Source of the DNA: Flavobacterium sp. 270
Lineage (GTDB): Bacteria; Bacteroidota; Bacteroidia; Flavobacteriales; Flavobacteriaceae
DNA length: 64,000 bases
Reading direction: 5' to 3'
Assembly (NCBI RefSeq): GCF_004368785.1
Contig: NZ_SODM01000002.1
Coordinates: 874,956 to 938,955, forward strand
The position numbers were made by a program, and so were the translations under genes. Numbering within the stretch: the first letter of the stretch is position 1; each line of letters opens with the position of its first letter. This document shows, in pieces, positions 8,408 to 15,714 of this stretch. The notes under the pieces are model-generated. The model searched no databases and was not told where the DNA came from. It saw only the letters and a program-made list of their open reading frames with translations.

Positions 8408-9292
8408 TTATTTAGCAAATAATCTTTTCAATGAAATTGTTTTATCGTAAAAAGTAATTCTGATTCCGAAAAGTAAAATGATACCGCCGAAAACCATTTG
8501 TAAAGTTATTTGTTCTTCTAAAAACAACCAAGCTAATATTGAAGTAATTACAGCCTGACTTAATAAACTCAGCGAAACCCTTGTCGCACGCATGTGTTGT
8601 GTCGCATAACTTATAGACAACCAAGCACATAATTGGCAAATTACAGCCTGAAGCAGCAATACAAACCAACCGGTATTTGAAAATCCTGTGAAAGGCTGAT
8701 CCAGACTATAACACAGAATTCCTAAATAAATGCTTGAAGCGGTTAAGCTAATTGTCATAAAAGTTAAAACATCAACTTGAGATAAAACATTTTTGCTGAC
8801 CAAAAGATAAATCGAATATAAGATTCCAGAAAGAACAGCAAAAAGAAAAGCTTTGTCAAAATTCAATTTCATAAAAAAGCTGAAACCAACCAAAGTTATC
8901 ATTCCGAAAAGCGCAACCACAGTTCCAATCCAGAAATTCGTCGCCGGTTTTGATTTTAAAAACAGAAAAGAACCAATTCCAACCCAAAGTGGCGATAGAT
9001 TAGTTAATAACGAAGCCTGAGTCGCGCTTGATTCCTGAATAGCGATATTCCAAACCGCAACATCAGAAGAAAATAAAATACCGCATAAAACTGCCAAAAG
9101 AGTAAATTTTAATGTTGGAATTTTAAAGCTTCTTGTAATCAGAACATACGGAAGAAGCAATGTCACCGCAAAAAACATTCGGTAAAAAGCAGAAATTAAT
9201 CCTGGCGCTAACTTCAATTTTACCAAGATTGGGAATATTGAAATACAAAGTATTCCAGCAATGAGGGCAAGTCTTGGTTTGGTAATTTTCAT
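8408..9292 (-). CDS. EamA/DMT family transporter
   Basis: A 294-residue inner-membrane protein with about ten hydrophobic segments arranged as two EamA repeats (about residues 5-140 and 150-285), the drug/metabolite transporter fold of RhaT/RarD-like exporters. Conserved family features include the charged KLKLAPGLISAFYR turn after TM1 and SSATQASLLTNLSPLW in the fourth segment. The frame can be extended to a TTG at 9325, but ATG at 9292 gives the normal N-terminus directly before TM1 and is preferred. The transported compound is not predictable. It lies between a repeat-filled spacer and the metG terminator and appears to be transcribed alone. Confidence 0.88.
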   Translation of the reverse strand: MKITKPRLALIAGILCISIFPILVKLKLAPGLISAFYRMFFAVTLLLPYVLITRSFKIPTLKFTLLAVLCGILFSSDVAVWNIAIQESSATQASLLTNLSPLWVGIGSFLFLKSKPATNFWIGTVVALFGMITLVGFSFFMKLNFDKAFLFAVLSGILYSIYLLVSKNVLSQVDVLTFMTISLTASSIYLGILCYSLDQPFTGFSNTGWFVLLLQAVICQLCAWLSISYATQHMRATRVSLSLLSQAVITSILAWLFLEEQITLQMVFGGIILLFGIRITFYDKTISLKRLFAK

Positions 9293-9355
9293 TTTTTCAT
9301 TTATTAGCTTAACTGATTTTTTCAAACTTAATTAGTTAAGTATTATTTTAAAAGC

Positions 9356-9402
9356 AAATTGCGTGAATCAATTAAAAATGTTAATCGATTCACGCAATTT
9401 TA
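9356..9402 (-). terminator. Rho-independent terminator after metG
   Basis: A 14-bp stem (AAATTGCGTGAATC with GATTCACGCAATTT) 16 bases past the metG stop, with a 16-base loop. On the minus strand it is followed by TTTGCTTTT. The arms are long and perfect. Confidence 0.75.
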
Positions 9403-9417
9403 TAAGATTATAAAACG

Positions 9418-11472
9418 TTAGTTCACCGTTTCACCATTAGGAGCATCAGCATCCGGATTAATGAAAACCAATTTACCTTCGGCATTTGTTGTCATTAAAA
9501 TCATACCTTGACTTTCAACACCACGTAAAGCTCTTGGCGCTAAGTTAGCCAATACAGAAACACGTTTTCCGATAATTTCTTCTGGTGAAAAGCTTTCTGC
9601 AATTCCAGAAACAATCGTACGAACATCAATTCCAGTGTCAACTTTTAAAACTAATAGTTTGTTTGCTTTTGGCATTTTTTCAGCTTCCAAAATAGTTCCA
9701 ACACGAATATCCATTTTAGCGAAATCTTCAAACTGAATTAATTCTTTTTGAGGTTCCGGTTGTTTGCTTTCTGCAAGATTGGCTGTTTTTGTAGCTTCCA
9801 ATTTATCTATTTGTTTTTGTATTTCTTCGTCTTCTATTTTTGCGAAAAGCAATTCTGCTTCGCCAATTTTGTGGTTTTCAGGGAATAAATTCCAATCTTC
9901 AAAATCCAAATTCCAATTTAGGTCTTTAATATTTAAGATTCTTGACAATTTATTTGCTGTAAAAGGCAAGAAAGGTTCAGCCAAAACGCTCAACGCAGCA
10001 GCAATTTGTAAGGCCACATACATTTGAGTTTTTACACGTTCCGGATTGTCTTTCATTACTTTCCAAGGCTCTTCGTCAGCAAGATATTTATTTCCTAAAC
10101 GAGCAACATTCATCAATTCGCCCAAAGCTTCACGGAATCTGTAACGCTCTACAGAACTTGCAATTACCGCTGGATACGCTTTAAGTTCGTTTAAAGTATT
10201 TTCGTCAATTTCTGTAAATTCATTTGGCGTTGGAATAACGCCTTCGTAATATTTGTTCGTTAAAACAACTACACGATTAATGAAATTTCCAAAAACAGCA
10301 ACCAATTCATTGTTGTTTCTCGCTTGGAAATCTTTCCATGTAAAATCATTATCTTTTGTTTCCGGAGCATTAGATGTCAAAGCATAACGCAAAACATCTT
10401 GTTTCTCTGGAAAATCCTCTAAATATTCGTGTAACCAAACTGCCCAGTTTTTAGAAGTCGAAAGTTTGTTTCCTTCTAAATTCAAAAACTCATTTGCAGG
10501 CACGTTGTCCGGTAAAATGTAGCTTCCTTCAGCTTTAAGCATTGCCGGGAAAATGATACAGTGAAAAACAATATTGTCTTTTCCGATAAAGTGAACCAAT
10601 TTCGTGTCTTCATCTTTCCAATACGGTTCCCAGTCTTTTCCTTCGCGCGCTGCCCATTCTTTCGTAGAAGAAATATATCCGATAGGAGCATCAAACCAAA
10701 CGTATAATTTTTTTCCTTCGGCACCTTCAACCGGAACATCAATTCCCCAATCAAGGTCACGAGTTACGGCGCGAGGTTCTAATCCGGCATCAATCCAGGA
10801 TTTAACTTGTCCGTAAACATTCGTTTTCCAGTCGTTTTTATGTCCGACTAAAATCCATTCTGTCAGGAAATCTGTATATCTGTCTAAAGGTAAAAACCAG
10901 TGTTTTGTTTCTTTAAGAATCGGAGTTTCACCAGTGATTGTAGATTTTGGATTAATCAAATCGGTTGCGTTCAAAGTAGAACCACAGTTTTCGCATTGAT
11001 CTCCGTAAGCTCCGTCATGACCACATTTTGGGCAAGTCCCAACCACAAAACGATCTGCTAAAAACTGATTTGCTTTTGCATCGTACAATTGCTCTGTAAC
11101 TTCTTCAATAAAATCGCCTTTATCATACAAAGTTTTAAAGAATTCAGAAGCCGTATCGTGATGAATTTTAGCAGAAGTTCTAGAATAGTTATTAAAAGAA
11201 ATTCCGAAATCAGAGAATGATTTTCTGATGATTCCGTCGTATTTATCAATAACTTCCTGTGGTGTAATTCCTTCTTTTTTTGCTTTCATAGAGATTGCAA
11301 CACCGTGTTCGTCGCTTCCGCAAATAAACGCAACGTCTTTTCCCTGCAAACGTAAATATCTCGAATAAATATCTGCCGGCACGTAAACCCCCGCCAAATG
11401 CCCAATATGAATAGGTCCGTTGGTGTAAGGCAATGCTGCCGTGATAGTATATCTTTTTGGATTCTGTATCAT
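9418..11472 (-). CDS. metG: Methionyl-tRNA synthetase
   Basis: A 684-residue class I synthetase that attaches Met to initiator and elongator tRNA-Met in the cytoplasm. HIGH is at 22-25, the zinc knuckle uses C147/C150 and C160/C163, and the KMSKS loop is KLSTS at 336-340. The anticodon-binding helical domain follows, and residues about 580-684 are the EMAP/Trbp111-like tRNA-binding domain ([11 protein letters not shown]). The length is normal for the long dimeric form. A -7 box TATTTTTG lies 18 bases upstream, and a strong hairpin follows the stop, so it is a single-gene unit. Function is certain. Confidence 0.98.
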   Translation of the reverse strand: MIQNPKRYTITAALPYTNGPIHIGHLAGVYVPADIYSRYLRLQGKDVAFICGSDEHGVAISMKAKKEGITPQEVIDKYDGIIRKSFSDFGISFNNYSRTSAKIHHDTASEFFKTLYDKGDFIEEVTEQLYDAKANQFLADRFVVGTCPKCGHDGAYGDQCENCGSTLNATDLINPKSTITGETPILKETKHWFLPLDRYTDFLTEWILVGHKNDWKTNVYGQVKSWIDAGLEPRAVTRDLDWGIDVPVEGAEGKKLYVWFDAPIGYISSTKEWAAREGKDWEPYWKDEDTKLVHFIGKDNIVFHCIIFPAMLKAEGSYILPDNVPANEFLNLEGNKLSTSKNWAVWLHEYLEDFPEKQDVLRYALTSNAPETKDNDFTWKDFQARNNNELVAVFGNFINRVVVLTNKYYEGVIPTPNEFTEIDENTLNELKAYPAVIASSVERYRFREALGELMNVARLGNKYLADEEPWKVMKDNPERVKTQMYVALQIAAALSVLAEPFLPFTANKLSRILNIKDLNWNLDFEDWNLFPENHKIGEAELLFAKIEDEEIQKQIDKLEATKTANLAESKQPEPQKELIQFEDFAKMDIRVGTILEAEKMPKANKLLVLKVDTGIDVRTIVSGIAESFSPEEIIGKRVSVLANLAPRALRGVESQGMILMTTNAEGKLVFINPDADAPNGETVN

Positions 11473-11490
11473 AACTCAATTTTATTGCTG

Positions 11491-11498
11491 CAAAAATA
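11491..11498 (-). promoter_or_regulatory. TAnnTTTG -7 box of metG
   Basis: The minus strand reads TATTTTTG, an exact Bacteroidota sigma -7 box, 18 bases before the metG ATG. I see no convincing -33 TTG at the usual 17-23 base spacing, so only the -7 half is supported. Confidence 0.5.
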
Positions 11499-11587
11499 AG
11501 CAATAGAATCGAGATTTTAGTATTCCGCTTACATTCGCTGATAAAACAACGGGATTAGATATTTTTTAATCTCGTAAAGTAGAGAAG

Positions 11588-11702
11588 AAGTAAAGTTTTT
11601 ATTTTACGCAGATTTTAAAAGATTTAAGCTGATTTTGCAGATAATTTAATAAAGGAAAATCAATTTAAATCTGTCATAATCTGTAAAATCTGCGTGAAAA
11701 AT
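11588..11702. repeat. Imperfect inverted repeat of the CAGATTT family
   Basis: TTTTACGCAGATTTTAAAAG near the left end faces AAAATCTGCGTGAAAAATAA at the right end, with internal copies of AAATCTG and CAGATAAT. It can fold as a long interrupted hairpin. It resembles the spacers at 8235-8405, 11928-12006 and 62036-62125. Confidence 0.55.
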
Positions 11703-11710
11703 AAAACCCC

Positions 11711-11718
11711 TATATTTG
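11711..11718 (+). promoter_or_regulatory. TAnnTTTG -7 box before the small basic protein
   Basis: TATATTTG matches the Bacteroidota -7 consensus exactly. Transcription would begin near 11722-11725, which leaves ATG 11747 as the first usable start with a leader of about 22-25 bases and makes ATG 11722 unlikely. This placement matters for the frameshift argument in the next gene. Confidence 0.55.
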
Positions 11719-11746
11719 CAAATGCAATTAATAAAGATTAGAAATC

Positions 11747-11922
11747 ATGGCAAAAGGACCGAAAAAAACACCAAAAACAAGGCTTTGCATACCAAATTGC
11801 TAAATCGAAAAAAAGCTAAAATTCAAGAAGAAAAAAGAGAAAGAGCATTGCGTTTGAAAGCTTTAGTTGCCAAAATGAACCAGCAGAAAAAGGATAATGA
11901 ATCTGATAAGGATAACGAATAA
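11747..11922 (+). CDS. Small basic protein with an apparent -1 frameshift near its start
   Basis: The natural start after the -7 box is ATG 11747, which reads MAKGPKKTPK and then goes out of frame, stopping after 18 codons. The remaining frame, 11780-11922, encodes NKALHTKLLNRKKAKIQEEKR and an Ala/Lys helix ending in acidic NESDKDNE. Adding one A in the five-A run 11773-11777 joins them into a smooth 58-residue, strongly basic, helical protein. I recall similar short basic proteins in flavobacteria but know no function. An alternative is that the second frame starts at ATG 11722 or TTG 11716, giving an odd N-terminus. The span given includes the shift and so is not a multiple of three. Confidence 0.55.
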
Positions 11923-11927
11923 AAATT

Positions 11928-12006
11928 TTCTCCCGCAGATTTAGCAGATTAAGGGGATTTTTAAAGTGTAGTTGATATCAGCCAAATCAGCTAAATCTAC
12001 GAGAAA
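11928..12006. repeat. Imperfect inverted repeat of the CAGATTT family
   Basis: CCGCAGATTTAGCAGATT on the left pairs with AATCAGCTAAATCTACGAG on the right across about 40 bases. It sits directly behind the small basic protein gene and may stop transcription, though there is no clean T run. Confidence 0.5.
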
Positions 12007-12147
12007 AAGAACTTATAAAATCTCCGTATTAACTTTGCGAATCTTTTCGAAACAACTCATTAAAATAGAACCAGTTTAAACTACGCTCTGCATCCCTAAA
12101 TAAAAAGATAATTCACAATCTTTGCACCCAAAAACAAAGCAAATTTT

Positions 12148-12375
12148 ATGAGCAAGACAAAACTTATTATCAATAAAAACGGATCAATCAAAATAGAAGG
12201 TGATTTTGAAATCATGGATCCAGAAGGAGTTCTTTACGGATTACAAGGAAGAGCAGCATTAGGACTTTGCCGTTGCGGATTATCTGCAAACAAACCTTTC
12301 TGCGATGGTGGACACCGTAATAATTTCGAACACGATTCTGTCGCATTTGATTTACCACCAATGAAAACGAACTAA
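12148..12375 (+). CDS. CDGSH iron-sulfur domain protein
   Basis: A 75-residue protein whose centre is a CDGSH motif: C-R-C-G-L-S-x4-P-F-C-D-G-G-H. Three Cys and one His would hold a [2Fe-2S] cluster, as in mitoNEET and bacterial MiNT-type proteins. The usual Ser/Ala/Thr before the His is Gly here. The single motif and lack of a membrane segment indicate a small cytoplasmic protein that probably acts as a dimer in redox or cluster transfer; the partner is unknown. It is bounded by its own terminator and does not share an operon. Confidence 0.9.
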   Translation: MSKTKLIINKNGSIKIEGDFEIMDPEGVLYGLQGRAALGLCRCGLSANKPFCDGGHRNNFEHDSVAFDLPPMKTN

Positions 12376-12395
12376 ATTTTTTAGTTATAAAATAC

Positions 12396-12429
12396 AAAAG
12401 CCACATTTTAATGAATGTGGCTTTTTTTA
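12396..12429 (+). terminator. Rho-independent terminator after the CDGSH gene
   Basis: AAAGCCACATT pairs with AATGTGGCTTT and is followed by a run of seven T, 21 bases past the stop codon. Confidence 0.88.
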
Positions 12430-12537
12430 TTATTAAACAATTGATTTGGAATAATATACATTCTAATTTTTAATTAAAATAAGTTAATTCTTAAAAAACA
12501 ATTCTATATTTACAGTGTTAATCCTAAAGAATAAAAC

Positions 12538-12951
12538 GTGAATAAGATTATTACCTTATGCTTGTTTTTAAGTTTTACTTTGATTCAGGCGCAAACACAG
12601 AAGGTCATTTCTAGTGACTGGACTTCTTTTAATCAAACAATTGACATTCAAACTAAAGTCAAGAAAAAATTTAAAGTCATTGCTTCAGTTAAATTAGAAA
12701 CCACAGAACCAAAATCCTGGGCAGGTGTCTGGGCAAGAGTCGATACCAAAAACGAAGAAGAAGGTTTTTTTGATAATATGCAGGATAGACCAATAAAATC
12801 AAAAGAATGGAATTCTTATACAATCGAAGGGACTATTGATGAAAACAGTAAATCATTAAGTTTTGGGGGTTTGTGTTTGTTTAATGGAAAATTCTATTTT
12901 GATAAATTTGAATTACTTATAGAAAATGAAAAAGGTGTTTTGAACCTTTGA
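12538..12951 (+). CDS. N-terminal fragment of the split DinB-family gene
   Basis: A 137-residue frame from GTG 12538 with a clear signal peptide (residues 1-19, ending LIQAQ) followed by a beta-rich domain containing WAGVWARVDTK and LSFGGLCLFNGKFYFD. The second block resembles the concave face of a jelly-roll, carbohydrate-binding-like lobe, but I cannot name the family. It is exported. The last three codons after ENEKGV are probably out-of-frame sequence created by the shift. No ATG start is available in this frame nearby, so GTG is accepted because it directly precedes the signal peptide. Confidence 0.6.
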   Translation: MNKIITLCLFLSFTLIQAQTQKVISSDWTSFNQTIDIQTKVKKKFKVIASVKLETTEPKSWAGVWARVDTKNEEEGFFDNMQDRPIKSKEWNSYTIEGTIDENSKSLSFGGLCLFNGKFYFDKFELLIENEKGVLNL

Positions 12952-13667
12952 CAGTTTTAAACTCAAGTTTTGAAGTTCCGGTAAAAAATGGAGAGATTCC
13001 TAAATGGAATTTTGGTACTTCTAAAGAATCAATTGTAAAAGTTAAAGAATATAAAGTTACCTCAGACAAATCGAGTACTGATGGAAAATGGAGTGTGATG
13101 CTTGAAGGAAATGGTATAAAACCAAGAGCAGAAGCAAAAATTGGAGGAGTAGAAGGAGCTTCGCCAAAGATTGGCGATATGATTTCGATGCTTGAAGATC
13201 TTAAAGCGCGTGTTGAAAGGACAGTTAAAAACATGAGCCAGTATGAAATTGATTATCTGCACGATGAACAGGCAAACCGAATTGGAGCCTTAGTAATGCA
13301 TTTGGCCGCAGCCGAAAAATATTATCAGGTATTTACTTTTGAAAACCGAGATTTTAATGAAGAAGAAAAGAAAATATGGAACAACGCTTTAAACTTAGAT
13401 CAAGGAGGTCGTGATGAATTTAAAGGACATCCTATTCAATATTATCTAGACATATATAATGAAGTAAGAGCAAAAACTATTGAAGAGCTAAAGAAAAGAG
13501 ATGATGCCTGGTTTGCAGAAGTTCAATTAAAATATGATATGACAAATCAATATTGCTGGTTTCATGTAATGGAACACCAATCGAGTCATTTAGGGCAGAT
13601 TTTGTTTTTGAAAAAACGTATTCCGCCGGAACAAAAGCAAAAATTTGAGCAAGAGCTTAAAAAATAG
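12948..13667 (+). CDS. DinB-family (DUF664-like) C-terminal fragment
   Basis: A 239-residue frame opening at TTG 12948. The first 65 or so residues continue the beta lobe of the upstream fragment; from about residue 75 on there is a DinB-type four-helix bundle. Likely metal ligands are the His in LVMHLAAAEKYY and two His in HVMEHQSSHLGQI, the usual DinB His triad. DinB enzymes include thiol-dependent transferases and hydrolases, but most members have unknown activity. If the upstream frame is joined, this domain would lie outside the cytoplasm, which is unusual for DinB. A terminator follows. Confidence 0.75.
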   Translation: MTVLNSSFEVPVKNGEIPKWNFGTSKESIVKVKEYKVTSDKSSTDGKWSVMLEGNGIKPRAEAKIGGVEGASPKIGDMISMLEDLKARVERTVKNMSQYEIDYLHDEQANRIGALVMHLAAAEKYYQVFTFENRDFNEEEKKIWNNALNLDQGGRDEFKGHPIQYYLDIYNEVRAKTIEELKKRDDAWFAEVQLKYDMTNQYCWFHVMEHQSSHLGQILFLKKRIPPEQKQKFEQELKK

Positions 13668-13673
13668 AGAATT

Positions 13674-13710
13674 AAAAAAAGCTGCATTTTTATAAATGCA
13701 GCTTTTTTGT
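13674..13710 (+). terminator. Bidirectional terminator between convergent genes
   Basis: AAAAAAAGCTGCATTT pairs with AAATGCAGCTTTTTT. It lies between the convergent DinB-family and M19 dipeptidase genes and has A/T runs on both sides, so it can serve both. Confidence 0.88.
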
Positions 13711-13729
13711 TTGTTATTTTCTCTAAAAA

Positions 13730-14935
13730 TTAATGTCCTTTTGTAGCAGCATCAAAAACTCTTAAGAAGTTACCACCCCCAATTTTTCCAATTTCGTCTT
13801 CGTTAAAACCTACTTTTAGTAAAGCTTCAACAACGACATAATAGAAACCTTCTTTTTGACCCTGCCAGGCTTCGTTGGTACCACCGCCCATTTTATTAGG
13901 TTTACCGCCGTGTTTCTCTTTATCATTGCTTTTTTCGCCTCCCTCACGGTGTTCGTCTGGTTTATGATTTAAACTTTCTGGAGATCTATACGGCGGAGTC
14001 AATTTGGTATCTGTTCCAATCGCAACATGATCGATTCCAACAACATCGACCATTGCTTTGATATTTTCTGCATATTCTAAAGGAGAATCTGCAAGATGAG
14101 TCCAAACGCCAATAACACCACCGGTATTAGCAACTATTTTAGCTTGTTCTTTACTAATTAATCTCGGGCGCATCATTTTAGACATAAATTCATTTTGCCC
14201 TAAACGGGTATCAAGTCCAGTGTGCGAAATCAAAACAGGCTTGTTGGTTACTTTTAATGCTGCATTTACCATATCATTAGTTCCATGCGAAAGATCGACC
14301 AAAATACCAAGTCGATTACATTCTTTAATAACTTCAACGCCAAAAGGGGTTAATCCGCCAAATTGTACAGGATTTGTAAAAACATCACCCAAAGGAACAG
14401 AAGCATCATTATCATGAAGTAAGGTTAAATGTCGCAACCCTCTTTTGTAAGCAACTTCAAGCCGATCTAGTTTTCCTTCAAGAAAATGTGCACCTTCCAC
14501 AGATTGAATTACGGTTGGCTGTTGTTTTTTATGAGCTGATTCAATGTCGAACAGATTTAAAGAACGCTTCATGTTATTGCTTTCAAGCGCTTTGTCCATT
14601 GCAGTTAATCCGTTTAGGAAACGATCGTATGCCTGACCTTCAGTGGTGAGTTTTTGATAATCAACAGCAAAAGTCATACAGATTGCCGATAAACCTGATT
14701 TTTTCATTTCGCCAATCAGATCAATTTTAGGGCCGGGAAGTTCGAGAGTATTTAATGGTACATCAATATGATTGTGCGTATCAATTCCGATAGTTTTGGC
14801 AACAATTGCTGCAATTCGCGGATCGTAAATTTCCGCTGCCCAAGTAATCATTGGATTTAACATTGCTAATGTACCAGCGCCAGTGAGCGTGTACATAAAT
14901 TTTCGGCGTGACCATTCCTGTGGAGATTTTTCCAT
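13730..14935 (-). CDS. Tat-exported membrane dipeptidase (peptidase family M19)
   Basis: A 401-residue M19 enzyme that cleaves dipeptides, often with broad or D-residue tolerance, outside the cytoplasm. The N-terminus has a twin-arginine signal, SRRKFMY (R10 R11), then a hydrophobic stretch to about 33. Metal-site candidates are H54 and H56 in DTHNHID, E147 in SVEGAH, H217 in LVDLSHG, H238 in LISHTG and D309 in IGTDT. Most M19 enzymes have HxD at the first site; here it is HxH. A polar low-complexity insert (about 320-355, rich in Gly, Lys and His) precedes the last helices. It has no operon partner. Confidence 0.9.
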   Translation of the reverse strand: MEKSPQEWSRRKFMYTLTGAGTLAMLNPMITWAAEIYDPRIAAIVAKTIGIDTHNHIDVPLNTLELPGPKIDLIGEMKKSGLSAICMTFAVDYQKLTTEGQAYDRFLNGLTAMDKALESNNMKRSLNLFDIESAHKKQQPTVIQSVEGAHFLEGKLDRLEVAYKRGLRHLTLLHDNDASVPLGDVFTNPVQFGGLTPFGVEVIKECNRLGILVDLSHGTNDMVNAALKVTNKPVLISHTGLDTRLGQNEFMSKMMRPRLISKEQAKIVANTGGVIGVWTHLADSPLEYAENIKAMVDVVGIDHVAIGTDTKLTPPYRSPESLNHKPDEHREGGEKSNDKEKHGGKPNKMGGGTNEAWQGQKEGFYYVVVEALLKVGFNEDEIGKIGGGNFLRVFDAATKGH

Positions 14936-15123
14936 AAAATTTCAAATTTCTAAATTGTTAATGACTTCGATTTTCTTGTAGAATCAGCCGTTGCCCGTAT
15001 ATAAGAATCAGTTAAAAGCATTTGGTTTAAATTTAATTTGTTAAAAGTTAAAAATAAATCGCAAGTATTTCTTATTCAATAAATTAATTTAATTTTAATG
15101 AAATAAAAAGTAGAGGGATTTTT

Positions 15124-15690
15124 ATGGAAGAATTTACTCATATCAAATCGATTATCGGAATTATTCTTGGACTGGGTTTAACGCATCTCATCAAAGGATC
15201 TGTGGTTTTTATTCAGCATCCGGGACGGAAAAAGCCTTATTATGTCCACGCACTTTGGGTATTTTATGTTTTTATGCTCATCATTCATTTTTGGTGGTGG
15301 GAGTTTAATCTCAAACTCATTACAGAATGGTATTTTGCCGATTATTTTTTTATAATCTGTTATATTCTCATTTTTTATCTTTTATGCGCACTTTTATACC
15401 CAGATGATCTCAATGATTATACAGGTTATGAAGACTATTTTTATTCTAGAAAAAAATGGTTCTTTGCCATTCTTGCTATAAGTTTTGCAGCAGATCTGAT
15501 AGACACGGCGATAAAAGGAGGGAATTATTTTTTATATAATCAGGGAGAATATTATGTTCGAATTATCAGCCATATTATTTTGTGTTTTGCGGCGATAAAA
15601 GTGCACAATAAAACTTTTCATACCGTGTTAGTATTACTGTTTATTGTTTATGAACTTTCGTATATTTTGAGATTATTTAATGTAGAATAA
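15124..15690 (+). CDS. Integral membrane protein paired with a patatin-like protein
   Basis: A 188-residue protein with about six hydrophobic segments, including two very aromatic ones (HIWWWEF-like around 55-62 and FFIICYILIFYLLCALLYP around 75-93). There is no signal peptide or known catalytic motif, and I do not recognise a family. Conserved-looking polar points are the TH pair in GLTHLIKG near residue 20 and SRKKW near 112. The patatin-like phospholipase gene begins 24 bases after its stop, so the two are almost certainly one transcript. A role as membrane partner of that lipase is inference from position only. Confidence 0.75.
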   Translation: MEEFTHIKSIIGIILGLGLTHLIKGSVVFIQHPGRKKPYYVHALWVFYVFMLIIHFWWWEFNLKLITEWYFADYFFIICYILIFYLLCALLYPDDLNDYTGYEDYFYSRKKWFFAILAISFAADLIDTAIKGGNYFLYNQGEYYVRIISHIILCFAAIKVHNKTFHTVLVLLFIVYELSYILRLFNVE

Positions 15691-15714
15691 AACACCAATT
15701 TAATTGTGCGTCAA

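Larger units (their letters stand above)
12538..13667 (+). pseudogene. Exported DinB-family protein interrupted by a -1 frameshift
   Basis: The two neighbouring frames 12538-12951 and 12948-13667 behave as one gene. Frame one ends ENEKGV then a short unrelated tail; frame two continues FEPLTVLNSSFEVP. One extra T in the four-T run 12938-12941 would give ENEKGVFEPLTVLNSSFEV without a break. The joined product of about 376 residues would have a signal peptide, two beta-rich lobes (about 20-200) and a C-terminal DinB-like four-helix domain with His ligands. The DinB frame has no ATG near its beginning, which supports interruption rather than two genes. Either a recent mutation or a sequencing error is possible. 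Confidence 0.7.

Noticed and set aside
10482..10760. 92-residue minus-strand frame within metG
   Set aside because: A different-frame shadow of the intact synthetase gene, with no independent signals.
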